From contig NC_133954.1 of the NCBI RefSeq assembly GCF_031877795.1, positions 6,477,256 through 6,541,255 on the forward strand: 64,000 nt of DNA, in the 5' to 3' direction. The notes beneath the pieces are model-generated. The model did not search any database, was not told the origin of the DNA, and saw only the letters and a list, made by a program, of their open reading frames with translations. The translations under genes and the position numbers were made by a program. This document shows, in pieces, positions 9,182 through 22,241 of this stretch; positions within the stretch are counted from its first letter, which is position 1, and each line of letters opens with the position of its first letter. This DNA comes from Strix aluco. Taxonomy: Eukaryota > Chordata > Aves > Strigiformes > Strigidae.

Positions 9182-12100
9182 AGCGTATCAAAGATCAGGG
9201 CTCCTCAGAGCCGCAGACGTGTATGGACTGTGACCAGTGGACGCTGCCTTTTTGAAGCAAATTGCAGCTGGCAGCTGTTTTCATTTCACCCCATGGTAAA
9301 AACCGCTACTCTGAAAAGAACCAGTTTGTGCAAAACGAGTAACCACAACATCTTTGTTTCCTCATTCCCAGAATCCAGGCGTAAGGCTGACTCAGAAGTT
9401 ATTAATCTTTGCTGGATAAAGAAGGAATGCAAAGTTCTGTGAATACAGTGTCTGCTTAGTAAGTAATTTTGTTCAGGAATAATCACAAATATGTTAGGTA
9501 TTCTTCACTTGGGATGGTTATTGGTCATATTATCATGTATAGGTCATGTTTAATAAGTACTTTTTAACTCACACAGTTGGTCCTTACAAACTATGTACTA
9601 ACTTGGAGACTAGTGAGCACAACCACACATGTGGATCAGGTTTCCAGTGACAGACAATAACCAGCACAGTGTTAGCAAGCGGCATAGGGGATATCAAGTA
9701 CCTTAAAACTTGCAAAATTATACCCTCTCATCACACACAGTAAAAAGAATTATAATTTATTAAGTAATATATTTCAAGTTTATGTGGAATTGAGAAGTTA
9801 GGAAATGTGTTAATCAGACAAGAATTCAGAAGGTTCATGTGCAAATCTGAGCGTAGCTTAAAAGAATCAATACAGCAAATTTGTACTGATCAATCCAATT
9901 TTTTGCTGAGATATACAAATATTCCAGGCTTCTTGCTGTACAGTGCAGTGAATATTCAGGCTCCTTCGATCTTCACTTCCAAATAGCAGTATTTTCTAGT
10001 AGCTTTGCACGGATTCATCTCAGTGTCTTTGTATGTCAGCATATGAGTCAAGATCTGAGTAACTGTTTTTCCTCTAAAACAAAGGAAAACCTCTTTGTTG
10101 AGGCCATGCTAGCTTTAAAGAAAAAGAATATTAAATACAAGAACTTTACCGAACGTTCATCCCACTCAAGCCGAAGGCAGTGCACTCGACAGTTTGTTAG
10201 CATGTGTGTTCAATCAACATGTAAAAGTGTGCTTTGGACCTTTGGCTGTAAACTGTGTGCAGGATCACGTCACTTTATAAGCTCAGGCTCTAATCAGAAG
10301 AAACCTCAGAAGCAAAGAATGTCAGTATTATATGTGACTCAAAACACACAGTAAAGGAACCACAGGCATCTCCATGGCTTGTGATTTTAAAGGTTAAAGG
10401 AGGTCAGTTAAAAACCCAACTTACTAGCCAACTGTTTCCAATTAGGTGAGGCCACTTTAGGATATAATCAATAGAAATGCCATGTTGACTTCACTACTCC
10501 TTACCTTGACCTGTGGTCTTTTAAAGTAATTAGCAGTCAGTGTTTGGACTTTTAAAGACATCAGTAGGACTACAAAAAGGACTGTGTGACATAAACACAC
10601 TTGTTTTGGCTTTAATTAAAGTAGGAGAAAAGTAGGGGTATAAAAAAACAATGAGAAGGGTACTCCATACAAAGGCTTCTTGGTGGAATTCCAACCTCAG
10701 AAGAGTTTTATCTGTTTTTCTGAGAGTCAAGGATCTGTAAATGAAGAAAGAAGGGTGTTTTAGAGTACCCTTTTGCATGGACAAGAAAAATACTAACTGA
10801 ACAAGATGAAATGTCATTGCTTTCTCTTAAGCTTGGAAGTAGAGAACCATCACTGAATAATTACTTTGATTGCCAATTATCTGCACTGCCAGCCTGCTGT
10901 TCTGCTCTCAGAGGCACCTGTGCAGTCCCTTCTGAACTCAGTTTTGCTGCCCATCTGAGGATACAACAGCTTCCCCAACACTGAAAAGATATTTGTTAAT
11001 TGACACAGGCTTCAGATTTATGCGGTTTGAATTACTGCGGTACTGAGGCACAGTGACACAGAAAGTGTGGTCTCCTCATTGCACGTAAACATCTTCTAAA
11101 CACTGTGGAAATCACTTGAGCGCCCAGTGCCTCAGCATCTTCTTTCCTAAAATGGGAATTTTGTAATTCTTACAGTACTGTTGTTAAGTTTTAATATGTG
11201 GAAAACCTTTTCAAGTCACTGTTTGCAAATCATGCAAAAACTGCAGAGTCCTCCTTTCTTAGGTTACCTTGGTTAGTATTTACAATTCAGCTGAAAATGC
11301 AGTTTTCTTTTGGATGGGCTTGTCAAATCTATAGCATTTGAATTGTTATTTAACTCTTAAATATTGTACAAGAAGTAAATGGAGTCTGTTCAATAAGATA
11401 ACTAGCAGATGTATTTCTTCTGGGGAATGAACTGCTGGCACAGCGGCCGTCTGGGGGATAATGTGAAGTGTAGGAAGCGTGCAGGAAGGTCTCTTTAGAA
11501 GTGACACTATCACTAGTTAATTAAAATGTCTGATTGAAAGCATGATTTTATATTCTAAGGAGTGTGTCAGCATAAGCAAGTAAATGGCTGTTTCTCAGGG
11601 CTTGAGCCTATTCAGCTCTGAGCTTGGGCTCTCCTGGCAAGCGAAGGCGATGGGCCAGGAGGGCAAAAGGCAACTCCTGCTGGGATGGAGAATTTCTCAG
11701 TGCTGGAGAACGGGCCGGGCAGAGCCTGGGAAAACCTCAGCTGTAATTAGCCGAGCAGTTACTAGGTGTCACTGTAGCCCCGGCTGGCAGAGCTGGAAGA
11801 ACCCTCCTTTGGCAAAACCCAGTGGAAGTGGAAGCGAGTCCAACAAAGAAACGCGACTCCTCCAGCTGAAAGAGGTTTGCTATGAGAATATTAGCTGTGT
11901 TATAAACACAGGATCCGAATCCTTCCTCTGGAATTAAATAACGCATTTAGCATTGTTCCCAGGCATTACAAGTCTTTTAAATCCTGTTTGTACGTGGTAT
12001 TTTTTCTTATAACTGGCATGTTGGAATTCAGAGGAACCTTTCTTTAGCAGCAGCAGCTCCTCGGTAAACGGATCTGCAAGACAGCAAATACCTGTCACTC

Positions 12101-15100
12101 ATTGGTAAAATGTCTATTTAAAATATGTATTCTCATTTTTCTGATCACTAATCCTGGACAATTAATTGTAACAGGACCTAGAAAGTGAAGAAAAAGTGGC
12201 TGGCTTGGCCAAAGAAGGCAATTTCACATCTCTGGAGAATATTAACGTGCTAAGGTTAATAAATGATTTACCAGAGAAAGTTTCCTTACTCTTTTATTTC
12301 TGTTTTATTTCTACCTTTGAGAGAAATACAAGTCCTTCCTATTGGCTGAGGGACGAGAGTCCCTGTTCCGTAATGCAATTCAGCAAGCTTTTACATCAGA
12401 AACAGGGAGTTAATCTCTTTTTAGCCAATAATCACTGTCTACACAACTTATCTAAATATGAAGTTTGCTTTGTTTAAATACCCATTACAAAATCAGAGTT
12501 GGGACAAAGAAAAATATCTTTGGAATAGAAAATGGATAAAATATCTCTGTACTGAATAGTTTAACTTTGAGTTCAAAGTCAAGGTTGTGGCTAGAAACTT
12601 TGGAGGCCATAGCTGTACAATGACATGGCAAAGGACAAATGTAAACTCTGAGGTATGGGAACTGGATGATCCCTGACTTACCAGGTGATAGCAAGTAAGT
12701 ATCAATAAGCAAATAAGTTCGAATAAGTATCTTAACTACCTTTTAAGATTGTTCTATTCTTCTCATTAATTCATTAAAACCCCCCATTGTTCACAGAAGG
12801 TATTCCAGGGTAAATGTTACTATGAACTTTGAAGTACTGTAGGACTGAAGACGACTTTATTTATCATGACTAATGGTCATGTTGGGGAAGAAGCTGCAAG
12901 GTGACACAGAGTTTGAAAGGGTGGGAGAAGAGGGCACAGACTGAAACTTTTTGTCGAAGAACAAAGACTGTTTCAGACTGCTGAAGACATATTTTTTTAA
13001 TCAGTAGTACTAGCACCTCTTTAAAATTCCTGTCTGGAATGTTTCACTAAGGTAAGAAAAATTAAAATTGGGGATTTTTTTTTTTTTTTTTTTAGCGGGT
13101 TAGTAGAAGTCCCAACTTCCTTCTGATATCCTTCTGAGCTCAGCAGGGGCAGCCACCTAAAAACCCAATGGCTTAATATGGTTCCAGCTCTTGGACCCTG
13201 AAAGAGCAGAAACAAATGCAGGAGGCTTTCTCAGAGGACGAGGCTTCACTTGCTGTTTGTTCAGACACTGAACCTAGTGTGGAAAACAGCTTCGGGCTCC
13301 TCCTCGATATTTGATGTAGACATGCTCTTCGACATCACAGGGACCAGCTGCGTGAGTAAGCACTGTTTTCTAACCCGCAGAATCCAAGATTATTTTGCAA
13401 GTAAAAGGAAAGCATTTTCTTACAGTTTGTGATTACATCTTAAAAAATAATCCAGTTCATTGCCCTGTTTTACATATGTCAATGTCTTGCTGTTAGCATT
13501 TCTCTTTTTCAACTGGATGGGTATGTAGAATTTCCTGATCAGCTCAAAGGAAAGAAAACACAGTGACTTTGTTAAAACAAAATTGGATGAAAACAAAAGC
13601 CTTATTAAATGAATAAAGTCTTTAACAAGATGCCAGCCTTCTTTTTAGATGTTCCAGAAAAAGCTCATAAATGCTGGTAAAGGCAATTTAACATCTTATT
13701 GAATCAAATAATCAGGGGGAGTGCTAGCACACCAAACGCGTAACAAATCGAGTTTTACTGCAATGGACTTTTAAAGAATTAAAGGACTAAAGCCCAACAG
13801 CTAGAACTTGTACTCTGTGGGGTTTTTCTTTTTTCTTTTCATTGCTCATTGTTTTCGTGGGGAACTTCAATTAAATATCTTTACTGTACACTTGATATCA
13901 TGTAAATTTTCCTAATTTCTGAAACTTGCATTTCCTGAATTTTTTCTTCCCACTTTTTGATGTTTAATGTGTCTCTTTTATATCTAAGTCCCTCTTGCCA
14001 ATTCATGAGATTTTGCATATTTAATGAGAACAATTAAACAAGAATTTTGTAGAAGTGAGTTTTAAGCTCCAAAGCTTACTTTCATTTTCCTCCGCTTTAG
14101 GCTGTCTTCAGCACTAGGAGACAGGCAACCAAGATTAATAAAGCTTTCCCATTTTAACACTGATTAGACATACGATTTAATATAGGAAAAGCAAATTTTT
14201 TTAAAAAAAATGAAAGCATGGAAATGCTTAAAAACAGGACAAGTGAGGAAATTAATACTTAAGATACAGTAAAGCTTTGGATTACTCAGTATCAAAATGA
14301 CTTGTAAACAGACGTGACTGGTTTGCTATTAGCTTTTACTCATCTCTATTTTACTTTATTTTTTAAAAGACTTGTTGCATTTAAGCAGCTAGTCCTAAAA
14401 TAAGATAATCTAAGGTTGTATCTTACTTTTTATGATTTCTGATCTTTTTTTAAGTTGCTGGCTTCTAAAATGAAATATATACATGGGGAAAAAAACCCAG
14501 AGATTTATATGGATTTAATCATGATTTTGTGCTATTAACACTCAAACTTTCAGAGGTATGACTGAACTCAGACCTAGGAGTAGTGCATTCTTCTGAGATA
14601 CGTGTGGGAGAGAGCTTGGCGTCTGGGCGTGGTATTTTTCATTTCCAAGTCCAATCCAAACTGAGACTTCGAAAGAGGAAAGATGCATGAACAGGGCATC
14701 TTACTGATGCAACCTGTGTGGTCGTTTCAGCTAAAGATCTTTTGCGTCTTCATCACAGGATGGCACCCGGAGTATGGGAAAGCCTCTGTCATCCCTTTGA
14801 ACTTAGAGTGACACTGGGGGGGCGGACAGGATTTTTTTTCAAAGCCCAAAGGTCTCATATAGCCGGAGGCTCATGTGTTTCACTTGTTGTTCCCCATCTA
14901 AACCATATTAACATGGACCTGCGTGGGAGGGAAGGTTAAACAATGCAAGCAGCCCAACAGGAGAAGAGCATTGATGGTAAACGTTTGAAAAAATAGGATC
15001 AAACACTCATTAATTGTCCATCACTGACACAGCACGTTCTACCTCTGTGCCACCTTTGGGGGACTGCTCATTTATTTTTCCTGCTATGATCTATTTACAT

Positions 15101-18100
15101 CAAGTGGGCTGACTCAGCTATCAAAAAGCACATATACTTCAAAAATGAATGTACATGATTCTGTATCAAAATATTTGAATGACTAACTAATGAATGACTG
15201 TGAAAAGCTTCACTGAACTACTCCCGTGGGTCTCTGTTTTAATTTAGTATTCTCTCTGAAGTGTTTGTTGAAAGTGGTTTCTCTTTCATGTTTGCCTGTT
15301 GCTGATAGACTTCTTTATGAGAGTTTTTAACAAGGCCATCTGTAACCTCTGACTGTTGCAGCATTGGATCATTTGACACTAAAGCTGAACTTCAGTCCAT
15401 GAAAGTTTTAGGAAAATGATGGCAAATAAAAGTTTTCAGCATTTTGTACTATTTACCCTGCTGGCAGTAAGTGTCCTACAACAGATGAGCTTGGCTTAAG
15501 TTACAGGAGAAGGAGTTAGACTAATTTAGAGCACATTTGACCATGTAATGCTGGGCCATTAACAGATAATTGAGGTTGCTCAGAAACCAGACTCATTCTA
15601 GCTGTAATTCTGTCCCTACTGCACCATGCCAGAGACCTACCCACAAGAGCAGATTCCGTACCTATTTCTCTCACTTGTTACATCATTTGGTAACTCGCAC
15701 CTGAACCCAAATTTTTAGAAGTTGAAATTTTTGTCTGTGGGTTTGCCAGTGATTTTAGGGGTCACTCTTTGATTCCACTTTTACAGTAACCAGCATGAAC
15801 CACTTTGCGTGTGATCCGTCCGCTCCACTTCATGTCTGCAGCAGAGGTATTTATATATTATGTAGTCGTGCCTTTAAAAAGACAAGAGTCTACAGCAAGG
15901 CTCAAGTGACCAGTTGAAGTCATCTTTTGCAAGGTAAGATGAACTGTATCTAGAGTAGAACAGAATATTTCTGTATCTTAGACTTGCTTTTTTCTCTACA
16001 CAAACTATAACAAAATTGCGGCCACCTGACGATGACTTTGTATTGGGGTTGTCTAAAATGAACAGAGATCAATCCCCCTTCTTTTGCCCAATTTTTGGAA
16101 GTGTTGAATTCTTTGCTGACTTCAGCTGGCACCGTGGCTGCATTCAGCTTTCTGAATGGCAAATGGAAAGTTTTAAAAATTATTTATTATAATAAATAGT
16201 CAAAATGAGAGAGGTAGCTTGTGGAAATGCCAAGTCCTGATGCGCCACAGATAGGTGGTTTATGTGCTACATCTGAAAGTATTATTTTACTTTTTGTTTT
16301 CTCATCTGGACTGACGGTTTGTCAGGAGAAAACTGTGAGGTTGCTTGGTTCTTTGGGGTTTTTTGAGTTATTTTGTCTTGTCTTGTTTTTAATGATGTTC
16401 AGCCATAACTAAGCCAGAAATACCCACTAATTGTAAGGGCAAACATATCATAACAACAACAATAAAAGAAAAAGAATTATTCTTATCACTATGTCAGTAT
16501 TATTTTAGACTGGATATTTCAACATGGCAAGACTAGAAAGGAATCACAAGAATCCAGCATCTCATAGCCTGGGTTCTAATTAAAATCCCTCCCAACCTCC
16601 AGACAGTCAGGACTGAAAAAAAATCACTATTCCTGCAGTTTCAAGACGACTGATGAAAGACTTCAGACAAACCACAAGCAGCCACTGGATCAGTTGATGT
16701 GACCTTTTTTTTAGATCAGCTCAACTACAGTCATAACGCTCCAGTGAAAAGATGTTCTATGAATTTAAAAACATCAAAAATGTCATTCCAGAGAGCTTTG
16801 CAAGGTACAGAACACAGCCCCAGTTTCATGTAGAGTTTGCCTGACAATTAACTGGAAAGTTTCATCTGCAGCTTTGCAATTCATAACAAGCTAAGACAAG
16901 GGAAATATGGTTTAATTTGACATGTCCATACTGTTGACCCACTGATTTGGTCACAAATGACAGCACAAGTGTATTCTAACTCTCCCTGTCTGCATGGCTG
17001 AAATGAGTGGAATAATGAAGTATCTCTCAAGATGATGGAAATAGTATTTACCTACAGCCAAGAAAATCTTTCACCTGGGTTGAGCTGCTTACTGTAAGAA
17101 AGAATACTGGCAAAAAAGCCTCATCAAAGCCCTCATTTTCTCCCTTAGCTTAATTAAGATTCCCTAATGCATCGCTGCCAAACTATTGAAAGGAGTTGGT
17201 GACTAATTAACATCAACCAGAGAATCTGGTAGGGATATGTCTGTACTCATTTAAATTAGCATTGTCAAAAATGTCATTATAGTTGTCATTCCTGGTGCAC
17301 TTTCCAGGCATATAATCCCATGCAATTCCAAAAGTGACTTGGGATCTCTTCTAAAAATTTTTTTTAATGCAATGACTGGTGAGCTGGGTGAGCACAAGTG
17401 ACTTTTTTTAGGCTGCCAAAACCACGGTGAAGGTCATTTAAATAACTAGAAGACAACAAGGAAATGAACTACCTTGCATTAGGATGTTGAGAAAGATATG
17501 AGGATCAGGTGTGATTACAGTCTACACCCGTAAGGAAGCTGCACAACAGAAGTTTACCGGCTGTTTTTTGAAAAGGAAGGTCTGCCTGGAAATATTTTGT
17601 TGGTTCTATGTGGATTGAAGAGCTTGACAACAAAAGAGGAATGGTAAACTGCTGTAACTCTCAGAAAAAAGCAGTGAGGATAGGCCATAGGTGACTGGAA
17701 ACATTGCTGCTTTTCTTACCCCTTTTTCTGGTAACCAGGCTGTGGTTCAGTCTCATGAGTTTTGCAGATCTCTGTTTGTAAAGGTGATGCAATCCAAGAT
17801 AGACACCCAATTCTGTATTTTCCCTTTTGGTGACTACCTTGTGCTAAACTACACAAAAATGCTAGAACCAACCAGTCTTAGGCAACGTTGTAGTAGTGAT
17901 AACCTGTCTAGTAGCAACCTGTCTAGTGGCTGGAATAGGCTGTATAGCTATTTATCCCTGTGTTTAATTGACCTCTCTTATATTACTCGACTAAAGAGCC
18001 CTGTGGGTAGGTGCTAAGCAGGTGAGTGAGAGCAGTGCAGCGCAGCCTGGCCAGCCCGAGCAGCAGCTGGCACGTTCCAGCACGTTGTTGGAAAGCACGG

Positions 18101-18311
18101 CCAAAATGGGGCACTGCTGTTGTGGTGACAGTTATGGGTGCATATGCATGTTCTTGTCACAGATCAGCATGTAAGGCATGATTTTGCATTCTATGTCTAG
18201 TACTGTAATGGGATTGAGACTCAAGAAAGAGGCTAGGACGGAGGGAGTGACCAGAATAACTTACTTAAGGTGTCACTGTTCCTGTCCACATCTGAGAGGC
18301 CTTCAGAAAGA
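9182..18311. other. Long AT-rich stretch without recognisable genes
   Basis: Apart from the weak candidate exon at 9956-10073, I find no homology-supported coding sequence. Small open frames (for example 11584-11937 + and 15950-16162 -) are short, lack splice context and have no known motifs. Homopolymers occur (T run near 13075-13094). On synteny grounds this should contain MARCHF10 3' exons/3'UTR or the MRC2-MARCHF10 intergenic region. Confidence 0.4.
9956..10073 (-). other. Candidate unidentified terminal exon
   Basis: On the - strand an acceptor-like TTTTCCTTTGTTTTAG precedes an open stretch that includes THMLTYKDTEMNPCKA and TRKYCYLEVKIEGA and ends at TGA (9956-9958). An AATAAA follows about 195 bases on (9756-9761) with a GT-rich tract just beyond. 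I do not recognise the peptide, it does not resemble the known MARCHF10 C-terminus, and no partner exon was found. It may be a chance open frame. Confidence 0.2.
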
Positions 18312-18780
18312 AGGAATCACAGAATCATCTCGGCTGGAAAAGCCCTTGAAGCTCCTCCAGCCCCACCATGAACCTCACCCTGACCGTTCCCAACTCCACC
18401 AGATCCCTCAGCGCTGGCTCAACCCGACTCTTCAACCCCTCCAGGGATGGGGACTCCCCCCCTGCCCTGGGCAGCCCATTCCAACGCCCAACAACCCCTT
18501 CTGCAAAGAAATCCTTCCTAAGAGCCAGTCTGACCCTGCCCTGGCGCAGCTTGAGGCCATTCCCTCTTGTCCTGCCGCTGGTTCCTTGGCTCAAGAGACT
18601 CATCCCCCCTCTCTGCACCCTCCTTTCAGGGAGTTGCAGAGGGCCATGAGGTCTCCCCTCAGCCTCCTCTTCTCCAGACTAAACCCCCCCAGTTCCCTCA
18701 GCCGCTCCCCATCAGACCTGTGCTCCAGACCCTGCACCAGCTCCGTTGCCCTTCTCTGGACACGCTCAAGTCATTCAATG
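18312..18780 (-). mobile_element. CR1 LINE, 5'-truncated 3' end, reverse orientation
   Basis: The reverse complement ends in the CR1 terminal motif (here GAATCACAGAATCATC at the low-coordinate end). Internally it carries the CR1 blocks GGCTGCCCAGGGCAGGG, GGGGACTCCC(rev) and AGGAGGCTGAGGGGAGACCT. It is about 98% identical by eye to the copies at 62080-62600 and closely related to 48115-48561. Open frames read through it are by-products of this element. Confidence 0.93.
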
Positions 18781-19355
18781 TTGCATATGAGCCATATTCA
18801 GCCAAAAAGGCTGTGGATTGAGTATCTGATTTACTGAATGCAGCTCACCTACAAACTCTGGATTATTTGCACGATTAACGCCGTATGTGATAACAACCTT
18901 TCTCACTAGCAATGCTCACAGCTGTGGCCTATTGTGAGGATTCAGCATCCTCAGAAGGGAGGAAGAATGCTGAGGGAGTTCTCTTAGTTGGAGTCCTGGC
19001 CTGCAAAAACGCAGGGCTGCCAGTTTGACTGAGATAATATCCTGTTAAAAAGGGAAGAATGAAGGTTTTGAACACAGGTAACTAAAAGATCAACATTTAA
19101 TCTGGCCTCAGGTATGAAATGGAGCATGGGATGTAACCCTGTATGAATAAAATACCTGTCCAGAATGGAAATTGGCAAGTCCCAGCGGAGAAATGGGTCT
19201 ATTCCAGTGAATATTAGTAAAGATTGGTATAGTTTACCAGGAAGCAATCAGATGTGAAGTACTGAGTTGACATGAGCAACGGCAAATACCAAGCAACAAT
19301 TAAAAGGAAAAAAAGATGGTGCAATTAAGACTACAGATGTACTAACCAGAACTGG

Positions 19356-19377
19356 GGTGTGTGTGTGTGTGTGTGTG
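19356..19377. repeat. (GT)n microsatellite
   Basis: About eleven GT units preceded by GGG. Confidence 0.9.
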
Positions 19378-20300
19378 GTTTTTGGGAGGAGGTGGCCGCT
19401 TTCTTTTTTAATCTAGATCAACTACAATGTAGATAATAAACCTTAATATGAAAAACAAGGAGTGATTTTTCTGCATTCCTAGATGGAAGGTCTCTAAGGA
19501 AAATCCTGGCATGGTGGGGAACCAGGTGCAGCACTAGATGGTGTTAAGCTTTCCTAAAACAGATCATGAAACAGGGATGAATGGCCTCTAAAAGTGACAA
19601 TTCTCAGTGAGACACAGCAAGAGATCTTGACCACCTGTAGGTACTGAAGATTTCATGGCACTTGCAACTGTCATAAAATATAATGCAGCATCCTGGCTTC
19701 ATTCCACTGGGGGGAATCGATTTTGCCTCCCCAAATTTCCACTCTATGGTTCTAATTGAATACTTTTTTTTTTTTTAAAGTAGTGAATCTAATCAACCCT
19801 CAGGACAAAACACTTATTTTGTCTCGCTCTTGACAAACAAGTGTTTTGTTTGCATTTTGCCTCTGTAATTAAAGTGCCAGCTGCCAACAGTGAAACGAAC
19901 TATAGAAATTAATAATTACTTCCCCTGTAAATACACTGTACAATATCGCTGGCGTGGAAGAGTAGCCCTCATTCCAAGTCAGAGATGGCTGTATTCCACT
20001 GATTAGAGACAAAAAATTATGTGTATATGTAAGAGCATTTGTAGGGGAGGAGAGGGAGAACAGCAGAGAGGAGGGGAAGGATTTTTGTACGTGTGCACTT
20101 ACAGAACGCACATGCTGGATGCTGAATGTAAATCCGAGCTCGATAGAAGCTGCCTTAAGGCTACTAATAGTGTTTCAGAGAAGTACCATCATATTTTTAA
20201 AAATTATAAGTAGGAAGAGACAGAGCAAGCCTGTGAATGGAAGCAGCATCACCCTTAACCTTGAATTCATCCTACTCCACAGGACTTTGATCAAAACACC

Positions 20301-20325
20301 TTTTTTTTTTTTTTTTTTTTTTTTT
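20301..20325. repeat. T25 homopolymer
   Basis: An uninterrupted run of 25 T residues, followed by a GT/GG-rich tract. Confidence 0.9.
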
Positions 20326-22131
20326 GGTTTAGGTGGTTTTGGGGGGGTGGTGGTGTGTCCCTCTCATGGGTGAGGTATTCTGGTACACTTGGGTAAGGCT
20401 GTAACTGGGTTAGTGAATTCTTTGTGCTACAGTATGTTTATAAATGCTCCTCAAGTCACTGTTTTAACTGTTGCATCTTTCTCCACACTTTCCCCCCAAA
20501 TTTCCGTATTCCTTTCGGACATCTCAAGCCATCATGTTCTTCTCCTTTAGGCTTTCAATGAGTGTCTGCCAATCAGCCTAAGTAAAAGTCTTCCTGTTCA
20601 TATGTATTTTACAGCATAGTGGCAAATCAATCATCTAGAAAATACTTCGCTGGTGAACACTTCTATCAAAGCATTCTGGGAAATAATTTACTTTTTTTAA
20701 GAGTGAGTAAGGCCTGAAGGCATGCAGATGGGGAAATCTACACTGTTTACTGCAAATAATTTGAAAAAGATGCTTTTACCAGATTGTGTATCTTCTCCTA
20801 GTTGATAGGAAAGGCACTGGCACATTGAATTATTTATTTATATGACTAGAAATGCTGAAAAGGGCACCTAACCATATGTTTTAGAAGCTTCTGGCATCAC
20901 TAGGAAACATCACAAATAACACCCTAAAAGTACAGCCGTATAATATGATATAAAACACCTCAAGAAAGAAACACAACTTATAATCTTAATTACTCTAAAT
21001 ACTCTAGCAATTATTCACTCTTGCAATTCATCCCACTTTTGAAATGCCTGGGGGGGGGAAATAAGCTTTGCAGTTTCTCCTTGTGTGGAATGTGTAAGCA
21101 CTGAATTACCAAGCCAGACTCCAATACAGGCCCCAGTTCAAATTCTGCAGAGTTCTCTAAAAGCTTCAAAACTGCACTCTGTGTGTGTGATTCACATGCA
21201 AGGCTTGTTACCTGACTGCTGGTACTGGAAAGGCTGTGTAGAAGTGGGGATGGAAACTCCTACCAGGGACTCTGAGGGAAGCCAAGACATTTGCAAGACT
21301 TCTGGAGAAGCCAACTTCTATTGCAATTCTCTAAAAGGCCTTGTTGTAACATCTTATTGACTAACGTCAAATTATGATTGCATAGAGAGGTCCTGTCCAT
21401 GACTTGAACTCCCTAGGGTCATGGAAACTTGTCAGTAACAATGAAGTAATAGAATTTGTGCATTAAAATTTAAGAGTAGTGTTTTGAAATCTTCGCAAGA
21501 AGGTTTTCTTTGGTTGCTGAGCATGTTGATCTTTCCTCAGTACTAGCATCACCTTACAATGAAATCAATACACCTGGCTTTGGTAACATTAATTTCTCAG
21601 AAAACAGGGTATTCTTGGCTATAATTAAAAAAGGAGGCTCTTAGCATCAGTATTTTGGTCCCTCATTCCTGTGTTTCTTTCTTTCAAACTCCACGTTCAT
21701 TTAAAAAAAAGAAAAAAAACCTAACAGGAAGGTGTTGCTTAGTTTGCTAAATTCTGCATCTTACATAATGCTGTGAAGGACAAACAATGAAATCCTTGGC
21801 TGCTCTCCCTTAATCTGCGTCTCTCCTGCAATGTGGTATCTCCATAACAAACAAGACTTTTTCCATTGCGATGCTTAATTACAGGTTTTCCCTATGCAAA
21901 GCCTCCAGATATTGGGCAGTTCTGTGAAATGCTCTGGGATTATACAATCCGGGCCTAGGATGAATAAAGTCTCTTTGCATTTCTTGAAATCTGCATAAGT
22001 AAGCGTATCTCTTTCTCACAGTTTAGCAGGTTTCAGTTGATGTTGACATTTCACTGCACATTGAAATATTGCAAGGCAGCAATATCAAAATAGGATTATG
22101 GACTCTTATCTGAAGAGAGGCAGTTTCTTAC

Positions 22132-22241
22132 CCACAACTGTTGGTGATTTCTGTAATGTGCATTCACATTAAAATTGTTCACATCAATTATCAGGTTCTG
22201 CTTGCAAAGCTCACAGGTCTTCACAGCCTCCAGATCTGCCC
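22132..22241 (-). pseudogene. MARCHF10: MARCHF10 exon: second half of RING-CH finger (open frame)
   Basis: The acceptor TTGTTGCAG is at 22242 and the donor is TTGTGG|GTAAGA at 22131/22130. Phase 1 entry gives G, then ADLEAVKTCELCKQNLIID, VNNFNVNAHYRNHQQLW. It matches the mammalian MARCHF10 segment GADLGAVKTCEMCKQ...HQQ closely. The C-x2-C pair (CELC) is the last pair of RING-CH zinc ligands. This 110-bp exon has no disruption, and its entry phase fits the preceding RING exon exactly (TCA G|GG). Function is lost only because upstream exons are broken. Confidence 0.85.

Larger units (their letters stand above)
18781..22131. other. Gene-free AT-rich stretch with simple repeats
   Basis: It contains a (GT)n tract at about 19356-19377 and a T25 run at 20301-20325. 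No coding exon is recognised. I searched here for the C-terminal exon of MARCHF10 (mammalian NSGLYLVLLLHLYEQ block) and did not see it. Confidence 0.5.

Noticed and set aside
11937..12073. - strand stretch after a TTTGCTGTCTTGCAG acceptor reading PFTEELLLLKKGSSEF to a stop
   Set aside because: It is tempting as an exon, but no partner exon, poly(A) signal or recognised homology. Length is compatible with chance.
18178..18837. 219-codon open frame and overlapping frames
   Set aside because: They read through a reverse CR1 3' end that recurs at 48.1 and 62.1 kb. Not a gene.
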